Part shown: positions 4,220-10,742 of the stretch, piece by piece | How the letters are laid out: the number at the start of each line of letters is the position of its first letter | Numbering within the stretch: position 1 is the first letter of the stretch | Assembly (NCBI GenBank): GCA_022705365.1 | Contig: JAKJEP010000086.1 | Location: 1-10,742, forward strand | DNA: 10,742 nt | Reading direction: 5' to 3' | From: Planctomycetota bacterium | GTDB lineage: Bacteria > Planctomycetota > Phycisphaerae > Sedimentisphaerales > SM23-30 | Position numbers and translations under genes: made by a program | Notes under the pieces: model-generated | Told to the model about the DNA's origin: nothing | What the model saw: only the letters and a program-made list of their open reading frames with translations | Database searches by the model: none

Positions 4220-6472
4220 TTACAAAATCTGGTCCCCAAACCGCAATCCCCGCAATATCCCGGAACCACCGCTGGAATCTTTCTTCTGAGCCGCCGGCGC
4301 GGGCCGGACCCGGCTGGCCTTGCCTGCCCCCTGGTCCTTTTCCCCGCCCTTTTTCGCCGGCTGGCCATCCCGCGGCTTCCGCATCGACAGGGAAATCCGG
4401 CTGCGCGGCAGATCCACCTCCAGGACCGTCACCTCCACCTTCTGATGCACCTTGACCACCTCCGACGGATCCTTCACAAACCGGTCCGCCAGCTCGCTGA
4501 TATGCACCAGCCCGTCCTGATGCACCCCGATATCCACAAACGCCCCAAACGCCGTCACATTGGTCACGATCCCCGGCAGCTTCATCCCCGCCTTCACATC
4601 CTCGATCTTTTCCACCCCCTGGGCAAACTGGAACACCTCAAATTGCTCCCGCGGGTCGCGGCCCGGTTTGGCCAGCTCGGAGAGAATATCGTTCAGCGTC
4701 GGCAGCCCCACCGTTGCGGTGACGTATTTCCGCAAATCCAGCCGCTTTCGCAACTCCGCCTTCTGCGTCAAATCCAGTACCGAACAATGCAGATCCGCTG
4801 CCATCGCATCCACCACTTCGTAGCTTTCCGGGTGCACCGCGCTGGCATCGAGCGGATTGCGGCTATCCCGGATGCGTAAAAATCCCGCCGCCTGCTGAAA
4901 CGCCTTCTCCCCCAGCCGCGTCACCTTCAGAAAATCCCGGCGCGAACCGAACGGCCCGTTTTCATTCCGGTAATTCACAATATTCTGCGCCAGCGTCGGA
5001 CCCAGCCCCGAGATGTACATCAGCAACTGCTTGCTGGCGGTATTTACTTCCACCCCCACCTTGTTCACACAGCTAATCACCACATCATCCAGGCTCTTCT
5101 TCAACTGCGGCTGATCCACATCATGCTGATACTGTCCCACCCCGATACTCTTGGGATCGATCTTCACCAGTTCCGCCAGCGGATCCATCAGCCGCCGGCC
5201 GATCGAAACCGCCCCGCGCACCGTGATATCCTGATCCGGAAATTCCTCCCGCGCCGCCTCCGACGCCGAATAAACCGAGGCCCCGCTTTCGTTGACCATC
5301 AGAATCAAAATGCGGCTGTCCAGCCCCAACCCCCGCAAAAACGCCTCCGTCTCCCGGCTGGCTGTGCCGTTGCCGATCGCCTTCACCAGCGCCGCCTTCG
5401 CCTCGGCCCATCGTCGCTGAGGCTCGTGCGGATAAATGATCGTCTCGCCCAGCAGCACTCCCTCCGGGCTGATCGCCGCCACCTTGCACCCCGTCCGGAA
5501 TCCCGGATCAAGCGCCAGGACATTCTTCTGCCCCAGCGGCGAGGCCATCAGCAGCTCCCGCAGATTCTCCGCAAACACCGCAATCGCCTGCTCATCCGCC
5601 CGCTTCTTGGTCTCCACCCGGATTTCCGCCGCCATCGAAATCGACATCAACCGCTTGTAGCCATCCCGGACCGCCAGCTTCACCTGCTCGCTGGCCGGAC
5701 CCGCCCCCTTCACAAACATCGACTCCAGCAGGGCCTCCGCCTCCTCCTCCGGCACCGCCACCCGCAGGGTCAGCATCTTCTCGTTCTCCCCCCGCCGCAG
5801 CGCCAGCACCCGGTGCGACGGCGCCGCCGCCACCGGCTCGCTCCAGTCAAAATAATCCCGGTACTTCGCCGCCTCTTCCTCCTTGCCCGCCGCCACCTTG
5901 GCGACAAACTCCCCCTGATTCCAGTAAAACTCCCGCATCCGCGCCCGCGCCGCCGGGTTCTCGCTGACCCACTCTGCCATGATATCCCGCGCCCCCGCCA
6001 GCGCCTCTTGGGCACTGGCCACTTCCTTCGCCGGATCGATATATTTACCCGCCTCCGCCTCCACATCCACCAGCCCCTGTTCCCAAATCAGCTTCGCCAG
6101 CGGCTCCAGCCCCTTCTCCCGCGCCATGGTCGCCCGCGTGCGGCGCTTGGGCTTATACGGCAGGTACATATCCTCCAGTTGCGTCATCGTCTCCGCCGCC
6201 AGAATCTGGGCCTTTAACTCATCCGTCAGCTTTCCCTGCTCCTGGATGGAATTCAGAATGCTTTCCCGCCGCTTGTCCAGCTCGATTAACTGCTCCAGCC
6301 GGTCCCGTATCGCCGTAATCGCCACCTCGTCCAGTGACCCGGTCGCCTCCTTGCGATACCGCGCAATAAAGGGAACCGTCGCCTCCCCTTCCAGCAGTTC
6401 CATCGTTGCCTTGACCTGATGTACCCCTACGTTTAATTCTTTCGCAATTCGGGGGATATAAAGTTCATTCAT
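4220..6472 (-). CDS. tex: Tex-family RNA-binding transcription accessory protein
   Basis: 750 residues, within the usual Tex length. Tex proteins bind nucleic acid and act with the transcription and translation machinery. The order of parts is typical: N-terminal helical region with VPFIARYRKEATGSLDE (about 33-49) and LPYKPKRRTRATMAREKGLEPLA (about 104-126); YqgF/RNase H-like domain with LDPGFRTGCK (321-330), NESGASVYSASE (394-405) and SIGVGQYQHDV (442-452); helix-hairpin-helix region around ISGLGPTLAQNIV and FLKVTRLGEKAFQQAAGFLRI (about 487-534); and a C-terminal S1 domain (about 626-698, with TAFGAFVDIG and DGLVHISELA). A basic, low-complexity tail of about 50 residues ends the protein. The ATG at 6472 begins one base after the rpsA stop, so it is probably cotranscribed and translationally coupled. 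GGGGAGG lies 14 bases upstream inside the rpsA end, rather far for a normal site. Confidence 0.96.
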   Translation of the reverse strand: MNELYIPRIAKELNVGVHQVKATMELLEGEATVPFIARYRKEATGSLDEVAITAIRDRLEQLIELDKRRESILNSIQEQGKLTDELKAQILAAETMTQLEDMYLPYKPKRRTRATMAREKGLEPLAKLIWEQGLVDVEAEAGKYIDPAKEVASAQEALAGARDIMAEWVSENPAARARMREFYWNQGEFVAKVAAGKEEEAAKYRDYFDWSEPVAAAPSHRVLALRRGENEKMLTLRVAVPEEEAEALLESMFVKGAGPASEQVKLAVRDGYKRLMSISMAAEIRVETKKRADEQAIAVFAENLRELLMASPLGQKNVLALDPGFRTGCKVAAISPEGVLLGETIIYPHEPQRRWAEAKAALVKAIGNGTASRETEAFLRGLGLDSRILILMVNESGASVYSASEAAREEFPDQDITVRGAVSIGRRLMDPLAELVKIDPKSIGVGQYQHDVDQPQLKKSLDDVVISCVNKVGVEVNTASKQLLMYISGLGPTLAQNIVNYRNENGPFGSRRDFLKVTRLGEKAFQQAAGFLRIRDSRNPLDASAVHPESYEVVDAMAADLHCSVLDLTQKAELRKRLDLRKYVTATVGLPTLNDILSELAKPGRDPREQFEVFQFAQGVEKIEDVKAGMKLPGIVTNVTAFGAFVDIGVHQDGLVHISELADRFVKDPSEVVKVHQKVEVTVLEVDLPRSRISLSMRKPRDGQPAKKGGEKDQGAGKASRVRPAPAAQKKDSSGGSGILRGLRFGDQIL

Positions 6473-6473
6473 C

Positions 6474-8069
6474 CTACCAGCTTAGACCTCCCCGCAAAGG
6501 CCGCTGTTTCTTCTTGCCTGCCTTGGTCTCGACTGCGGGTTGGGCCGCCGGCTCCGCCGCTGCTTCTTTCGACTCCTCCGGTTCCCCGCCCATCCCCTTC
6601 AACGATAGCGATATCCGCTGTTCCGCCGCATCCACCTTTAGTACCTTTACTTGTATTTCCTGCCCGTTCTGCACCACATCGCTGACCTTGCCCACCCGCT
6701 TGTCCGACAGCTCCGAAATATGGATCAGGCCATCTACCCCGTCTTCCAGCGTCACAAACGCCCCAAAATCGGTAATCCGCGCCACCTTGCCCGGATATAT
6801 CTCGTTCGGGCGGTATTTTTCCTCGATATTCAGCCACGGATTGGCCTGCAAACTCTTCATACTCAGCGAAATACGCTTTTCCTTCACATCCAGCCGCAGA
6901 ATCTTCACCTCGACAATCATCCCCGGCTGGACCACATCCGAAGGATGGCGGATTCTGCCCGCCCAGGTCATCTCGCTGATGGGAATCAAGCCATCCACGC
7001 CCGGCTCCAACTGGGCAAATGCCCCGAAATCCATCAATTTCACAATCTGGGCCTGATAGGTGGAACCCACCGCATACTTCTGTTCCACCGCCGTCCACGG
7101 GTCACCGCCCGCCTGCCGCAGGCTCAGCGAAATCCGCCGCTTCTCCCGGTCAATCCCGATGACCACCACATCGATCCCCTGGCCCACCGTCAGAATCTCT
7201 TTGGGGTCCTTGACCCGCGCCCAGCTTATCTCCCGCACATGCAGCAAGCCATCCACGCCCCCCAGGTTCACAAACGCCCCATAGTCCATCAGGCTCCGCA
7301 CCACTCCGTGCCGCAACTGCCCCACCTCCAGTTCCGCCCAGACCTTCTCCCGCTGCTCCAGCTCTTCCTTGAGCAGCACATTCCGCCGGCTCAGCACCAC
7401 ATTCCTATCCCCTCGCTCCGCCTGCGTCACTTCACAGACATACCGCTGCCCGATCAGTGTATTCAGATCCTCGATCCGGATAAAATCAATCTGCGAGGCC
7501 GGCATGAAGGCCTTGATTCCCTTGATATCCATCTCCAGCCCGCCCTTGTTCGATCCGGTCACCCGCGCCTCGACATAGGCCCCTTCCTTCAGGTTGCTCC
7601 GCACCAGTTGCTGCTCCGCCGCTTTGGTGGACAGAATCAGCAGGCCATCCCGCTGGTCATACCGGATAATCGACACCTGAACGGTGTCCCCCACTTCATA
7701 GCGTTTGCCTTCCTCGCATTCCTCCGCCGGCAAAAATCCCTGCGACTTGCCCCCCAGGTCCACAAACAATCCCTCATCCGCCACGCTGAGGACTCGCCCT
7801 TTATTCACTCCCGGAGCTTTCGGTTCGCCGGTCGGGGCCGGCGCGGCCGCCTCTGCCGGTTCCTCCATCCCGTACATATCCAGCAAATTCACCCCTTCCA
7901 GGGCCGCCTCAATCTCCTGGTCCAGCGCCGCATCTTCCGCACCACTCAGATTCAATCCCGCTTTCGGATCGGCTGCGGGTTTCCGCTGCCCCTCCGCCGG
8001 AATATTCGATTGATTGTCTATATTCTGATCCTGACCCGATTCCTGCCTTTTATCATCCAATTCGCTCAT
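6474..8069 (-). CDS. rpsA: 30S ribosomal protein S1
   Basis: 531 residues. S1 helps the 30S subunit bind and unfold mRNA. A Gln/Asp/Ala-rich, acidic N-terminal extension covers about residues 1-85. Five S1 (OB-fold) repeats follow, at about 88-148, 161-230, 250-318, 334-404 and 421-491. The last three carry the clear signature D-[YF]-GAF with DGL and ISLSL/ISLSM endings. An Ala/Glu/Lys-rich tail ends KKKQRPLRGGLSW. The E. coli protein has six repeats, so this version is one short by inspection; the first two are divergent, as in other S1 proteins. The ATG at 8069 (MSELDDK) is preferred: minus-strand AAAGAG lies six bases upstream, while an in-frame GTG at 8090 has no such site. A near-consensus promoter lies at 8136-8164. 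tex follows after one base. Confidence 0.94.
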   Translation of the reverse strand: MSELDDKRQESGQDQNIDNQSNIPAEGQRKPAADPKAGLNLSGAEDAALDQEIEAALEGVNLLDMYGMEEPAEAAAPAPTGEPKAPGVNKGRVLSVADEGLFVDLGGKSQGFLPAEECEEGKRYEVGDTVQVSIIRYDQRDGLLILSTKAAEQQLVRSNLKEGAYVEARVTGSNKGGLEMDIKGIKAFMPASQIDFIRIEDLNTLIGQRYVCEVTQAERGDRNVVLSRRNVLLKEELEQREKVWAELEVGQLRHGVVRSLMDYGAFVNLGGVDGLLHVREISWARVKDPKEILTVGQGIDVVVIGIDREKRRISLSLRQAGGDPWTAVEQKYAVGSTYQAQIVKLMDFGAFAQLEPGVDGLIPISEMTWAGRIRHPSDVVQPGMIVEVKILRLDVKEKRISLSMKSLQANPWLNIEEKYRPNEIYPGKVARITDFGAFVTLEDGVDGLIHISELSDKRVGKVSDVVQNGQEIQVKVLKVDAAEQRISLSLKGMGGEPEESKEAAAEPAAQPAVETKAGKKKQRPLRGGLSW

Positions 8070-8135
8070 AAGACTCTCTTTAAGAAGCACTTATATCTTT
8101 TTACCATTCCATGTTACTACAATACAATACGGCAA

Positions 8136-8164
8136 ATTCTATACGATTGATTTCCATTTGTCCA
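8136..8164 (-). promoter_or_regulatory. sigma70-type promoter of rpsA-tex
   Basis: Minus-strand TGGACA (8164-8159) and TAGAAT (8141-8136) are 17 bases apart and each matches consensus at 5 of 6. A start near 8129 would leave a leader of about 60 bases before the rpsA ATG. The -10 hexamer is the same as that of trxA. Confidence 0.65.
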
Positions 8165-8180
8165 TACTTCATCCTCATAA

Positions 8181-8206
8181 TTCACACAGGCACCTGGCCG
8201 TATAAA
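8181..8206 (+). promoter_or_regulatory. Possible promoter of the beta-helix lipoprotein gene
   Basis: TTCACA (8181-8186, 5 of 6 to the -35) is followed by TATAAATAT from 8201. TATAAA (5 of 6 to the -10) gives only a 14-base spacer, which is short, so this is tentative. The -35 would lie back to back with the rpsA -35 (8159-8164), 16 bases away. A start near 8213 would leave a leader of about 135 bases. Confidence 0.3.
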
Positions 8207-8309
8207 TATTCTCTCCTCTGTCAATCCGGCCGCAGTAAATACCTGTTGCCCGCCCCGACCCGGTCGAATAAAATGTTGCCTAAAGGTACTGTTGGCACCA
8301 CGAAAATCC

Positions 8310-8329
8310 GGCTGGATGAACTTCCAACC
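8310..8329 (+). promoter_or_regulatory. Leader hairpin just upstream of the lipoprotein start
   Basis: GGCTGGA (8310-8316) can pair with TCCAACC (8323-8329) at six of seven positions around a six-base loop. It ends five bases before the AAAGGA ribosome-binding site (8335-8340), so it could influence translation. It matches no riboswitch class I recognise. Confidence 0.3.
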
Positions 8330-8347
8330 TTGAGAAAGGAATAGCCT

Positions 8348-10742
8348 ATGAAAATCCATCCTCTTCTAGCAATAAATCTTTTTCTTTTGCCGCTGGTTTT
8401 CGCCCTCACTGCCTGCGGCGAGACCATATTCTATATCAGCCCCGCAGGGAATGACCAATGGACCGGTCGTCTGGCTAAGCCCAACGCCAACCGCACCGAC
8501 GGCCCGCTGGCTACCCTCGAAGGGGCGCGCGACGCCGTACGCCAACTGAAAGCGAACGGGACTTTTACGGAACCGGTACAGGTGCAGGTGGCGGACGGCT
8601 CCTACCCCATGAACCAGCCGGTGGTTTTCACCCCCGAAGACAGCGGCACCTCGGCCTGTCCCATCCAGTACGAAGCCGCCCCCAATGCCCGCCCGCTGTT
8701 CACCGGCGGCCGTGAAATTACCGGTTTTCAGCCGGCCGATAACGGGATCTGGACGGTTCATATTCCGGAAGCGGCGGCCGGTTCCTGGTATTTCGAGCAG
8801 CTTTGGGTGGACGGCAAGCGGGCCACCCGGGCACGCTCACCCAACCGTTTTTATTACTATGCCACCGAAAAACTCGAGGCCGGCATGAATCCCGAAACCG
8901 GCAAGCAGGAAGAGGGCCTGTTCAACCGGGCCTTGCATGGCCGCCGTCAGGACCTCGAACCGCTCAGTCAGGTTCCCAAGGACCGGCTCAATGATGTGAC
9001 GGTGGTCGCTTATCATTCGTGGGAGACCTCGCGTTCCCGGCTGGCCCTGGTGGATGGTGCGGAAAATAACCTCTTTATGACGGCTCCTATTCCCTGGGGC
9101 TTTAATTACTGGGGTGCCAATCAGCGCTACCATATCGAAAATTTCCCCCAGGCCCTGGACGAGCCCGGTGAGTGGTTCCTCGACCGCGACGGCACCCTCT
9201 GCTATATCCCTCTGCCCGGCCAGGATATGGACAAGGCCCACGTCTTCGCCCCGGTTACTACCGAAGATTTCATTCATATCGCCGGTGATCCAGCCGCCGG
9301 AAAATTCGTCGAATATCTGTCCTTTCAGGGCCTGTCCTTTGCTCATGGTCAGTACCTCCTACCGCCCGGCGGCCACGGCGACGGGCAGGCGGAAGTAACC
9401 ATCCCCGCCGCCGTCATGCTGGACGGCGCCCGGAATGTAACGTTCGAGGATTGCGAAATCCGTCATATCGGCATTTATGGCATGTGGTTCCGCCGCGGCT
9501 GCCGGAACTGCTCCGTCACCCGGACCTTCTTCGACGATCTCGGTGCCGGCGGCGTCAAAGTGGGCGAGGGGGTTGTCCGGGAGCCTGCCGAACAGACCCA
9601 CCACATCACCGTGGACAACTGCATCATCCACAGCGGCGCCCGCCTCCACCATGGCGCGATTGGTATCTGGATCGGCCACAGCAGCGACAACCAGATTACC
9701 CACAACGATATCAGCGACCTTTATTATACCGGAATTTCCGTCGGCTGGACCTGGGGCTACGCCCCGGCCATTTCCGTCCACAACCATATCGACTTCAACC
9801 ATATCCACCACATCGGCTGGGGTGTCCTCAGCGACATGGGCGGCGTCTATACCCTGGGATTGTCCGAGGGCACCACCGTCAATAACAACTGTATCCATGA
9901 CGTCTATTCCTACGACCTCTATGGCCGCGGCGGCTGGGGCCTTTACAACGATGAGGGCACCACCCACATCGTCATGGAGAACAACCTCGTCTATAACACC
10001 AAAACCGGCAACTACCACCAGCACTACGGCCGGGAAAACACCATCCGCAACAACATCTTTGCCTATAGCATGGACGGCCAGATTCAGCGATCCCGCGTGG
10101 AAGAACACCTCTCCTTTACCTTCACCAATAACATCGTGCTGTGGAAACAGGGACCGCTTTATAGTGCCGGCAGCTTCAAGGATGAGAACGTCGTTTCGGA
10201 AAGCAACCTATACTGGAATGAGTCAGGCGAGGTAACCTTCCACGACGAAACCCTGGCGGCCTGGCAGGCCAAAGGCAAGGAAAAGGCCTCCCTGGTTGCC
10301 GATCCCCTCTTCGTCGATCCCGCCAATGGCGACTTCCACCTGAAACCCGGCTCCCCCGCCGCTAAGATTGGTTTCAAAGAGTTTGACTATACCCAGACTG
10401 GTCTGTATGGCGATTCGAAGTGGGTTTCGATCCCCAAAAAATTCAAATTTCCGCCTGTCGAGTTCGCGCCCGCTCCGCCTCCCCCGCCGCCCTTCCATGT
10501 CGATGACGATTTTGAGGTGTCAGCCATAGGAGCCACACCGGTTAAAGCCCAGGTCAACACCGAAAACAAGGGCGACTCCATTGCGGTCACCGACGAAACC
10601 GCCGCCTCTGGAAAACACAGTCTCAAAATTACCGACGCCCCCGGTTTGCAGTTTCCTTACAATCCCCATCTGGTGTATCTGCCTAACCATACGAAAGGCA
10701 CATCGCATGGCAGCTTTGATATGCGCATCGAACCGGGCGTGG
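8348..10742 (+). CDS. Right-handed beta-helix lipoprotein, GH141-like (3' end outside window)
   Basis: The frame is open from the ATG at 8348 to the window end (798 codons, no stop). AAAGGA lies seven bases upstream. Residues 1-22 form a signal peptide ending in the lipobox LTAC, so Cys23 is probably lipidated and the protein anchored at the cell envelope. YISPAGND (29-36), the segment GPLATLEGARDAVRQL, then FTPEDSGT and FTGGREITGF are typical of large secreted beta-helix polysaccharide-active proteins, including the GH141 type. Asn/His-rich beta-helix coils occupy about 354-640, with motifs such as DDLGAGGVKVGEG, HHGAIGIWIGHSSDNQI and GGVYTLGLSEGTTVNNN. The helix part closes with DPLFVDPANGDFHLKPGSPA (about 647-666). 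A Pro-rich linker (about 700-713) leads to a second domain from about 716 (DDDFE, GDSIAVTDETAASGKHSL, NPHLVYLPNH), perhaps a lectin-like or carbohydrate-binding beta-sandwich. Substrate and catalytic residues are not assigned; a fucosidase or xylanase-like activity is only a family-based guess. Confidence 0.85.
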   Translation, partial: MKIHPLLAINLFLLPLVFALTACGETIFYISPAGNDQWTGRLAKPNANRTDGPLATLEGARDAVRQLKANGTFTEPVQVQVADGSYPMNQPVVFTPEDSGTSACPIQYEAAPNARPLFTGGREITGFQPADNGIWTVHIPEAAAGSWYFEQLWVDGKRATRARSPNRFYYYATEKLEAGMNPETGKQEEGLFNRALHGRRQDLEPLSQVPKDRLNDVTVVAYHSWETSRSRLALVDGAENNLFMTAPIPWGFNYWGANQRYHIENFPQALDEPGEWFLDRDGTLCYIPLPGQDMDKAHVFAPVTTEDFIHIAGDPAAGKFVEYLSFQGLSFAHGQYLLPPGGHGDGQAEVTIPAAVMLDGARNVTFEDCEIRHIGIYGMWFRRGCRNCSVTRTFFDDLGAGGVKVGEGVVREPAEQTHHITVDNCIIHSGARLHHGAIGIWIGHSSDNQITHNDISDLYYTGISVGWTWGYAPAISVHNHIDFNHIHHIGWGVLSDMGGVYTLGLSEGTTVNNNCIHDVYSYDLYGRGGWGLYNDEGTTHIVMENNLVYNTKTGNYHQHYGRENTIRNNIFAYSMDGQIQRSRVEEHLSFTFTNNIVLWKQGPLYSAGSFKDENVVSESNLYWNESGEVTFHDETLAAWQAKGKEKASLVADPLFVDPANGDFHLKPGSPAAKIGFKEFDYTQTGLYGDSKWVSIPKKFKFPPVEFAPAPPPPPPFHVDDDFEVSAIGATPVKAQVNTENKGDSIAVTDETAASGKHSLKITDAPGLQFPYNPHLVYLPNHTKGTSHGSFDMRIEPGV

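Larger units (their letters stand above)
8070..8347. other. Divergent intergenic region between rpsA and lipoprotein gene
   Basis: 278 bases with no convincing gene. It contains the rpsA promoter, a weaker candidate promoter for the lipoprotein gene, and repeated short words: TGTTGCC at 8244-8250 and 8274-8280 (30 bases apart), a related TGTTGGC at 8290-8296, and AATCCGGC at 8223-8230 and 8305-8312. A small CGAC/GTCG hairpin lies at 8256-8266. The repeats fall in the presumed leader of the lipoprotein gene and may mark regulator or RNA structure sites. Confidence 0.5.

Noticed and set aside
3626..4879. Plus-strand open frame of 417 codons across trxA and the end of tex
   Set aside because: It runs antisense to two well-identified genes and its product is low-complexity His/Arg/Pro/Leu-rich sequence with no recognisable fold.
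5123..6217. Plus-strand open frame of 364 codons opposite tex
   Set aside because: It is antisense to conserved Tex motifs, and its composition is typical of GC-rich shadow frames.
8070..8090. Alternative GTG start for rpsA adding seven residues
   Set aside because: There is no Shine-Dalgarno before it, while the ATG at 8069 has AAAGAG at six bases and begins with a typical S1 start.
6651..8150. Long plus-strand open frame of 499 codons opposite rpsA
   Set aside because: It is the shadow of a GC-rich gene; its translation is rich in His, Arg, Pro and Leu with no domain, and the minus strand carries clear S1 repeats.
8117..8359. Minus-strand 80-codon frame in the divergent intergenic region
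   Set aside because: It overlaps the rpsA promoter and the lipoprotein start, has no ribosome-binding site and no recognisable motif.
1..10742. CRISPR array, tRNA, rRNA, insertion sequence or phage module
   Set aside because: Reading both strands showed no regularly spaced repeats, cloverleaf sequences, transposase motifs or phage genes.

Overview
The window looks like chromosomal DNA from a member of the Planctomycetota, probably Phycisphaerae or a close relative in the PVC group. The clues are pseudopilin-like proteins with the planctomycete-style 'LLISILMPALGR' helix, several small proteins that start with a zinc ribbon followed by membrane helices, a large secreted right-handed beta-helix lipoprotein, and high-GC housekeeping genes. 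This is an inference from family style; there is no rRNA or tRNA in the window to settle it.

Layout. (1) Bases 1-2887, + strand: four tandem paralogous genes, the first cut by the window edge, separated by only 3-4 bases. The three complete copies encode a cytoplasmic four-cysteine zinc ribbon, three predicted membrane helices (a DUF4190-like segment) and an exported pseudopilin-like head. The heads share three cysteines at invariant spacing and a conserved C-terminal tail. This stretch looks more AT-rich than the rest. (2) 2888-3047: a spacer with a possible terminator and a possible promoter. (3) 3048-3695, +: another zinc-ribbon membrane protein of a different type. (4) 3692-4018, -: thioredoxin, convergent with the previous gene and overlapping it at the stop codons, with its own near-consensus promoter. 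(5) 4220-8069, -: ribosomal protein S1 (rpsA) followed one base later by tex, apparently one operon from a near-consensus promoter at 8136-8164. (6) 8070-8347: a divergent intergenic region. (7) 8348 to the window end, +: an open-ended gene for a lipoprotein with a right-handed beta-helix, resembling GH141-type glycoside hydrolases, with an additional C-terminal domain.

How the parts relate. rpsA-tex is a coherent RNA-handling unit: both products carry S1 RNA-binding domains. Thioredoxin is a stand-alone housekeeping gene. The beta-helix lipoprotein points to polysaccharide degradation at the cell surface. The tandem array is the least explained part: its architecture joins a cytoplasmic metal-binding module to an exported pilin-like head, and the copies are mosaics of one another. 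It is the best candidate for an undescribed system here, but the sequence does not reveal its function.
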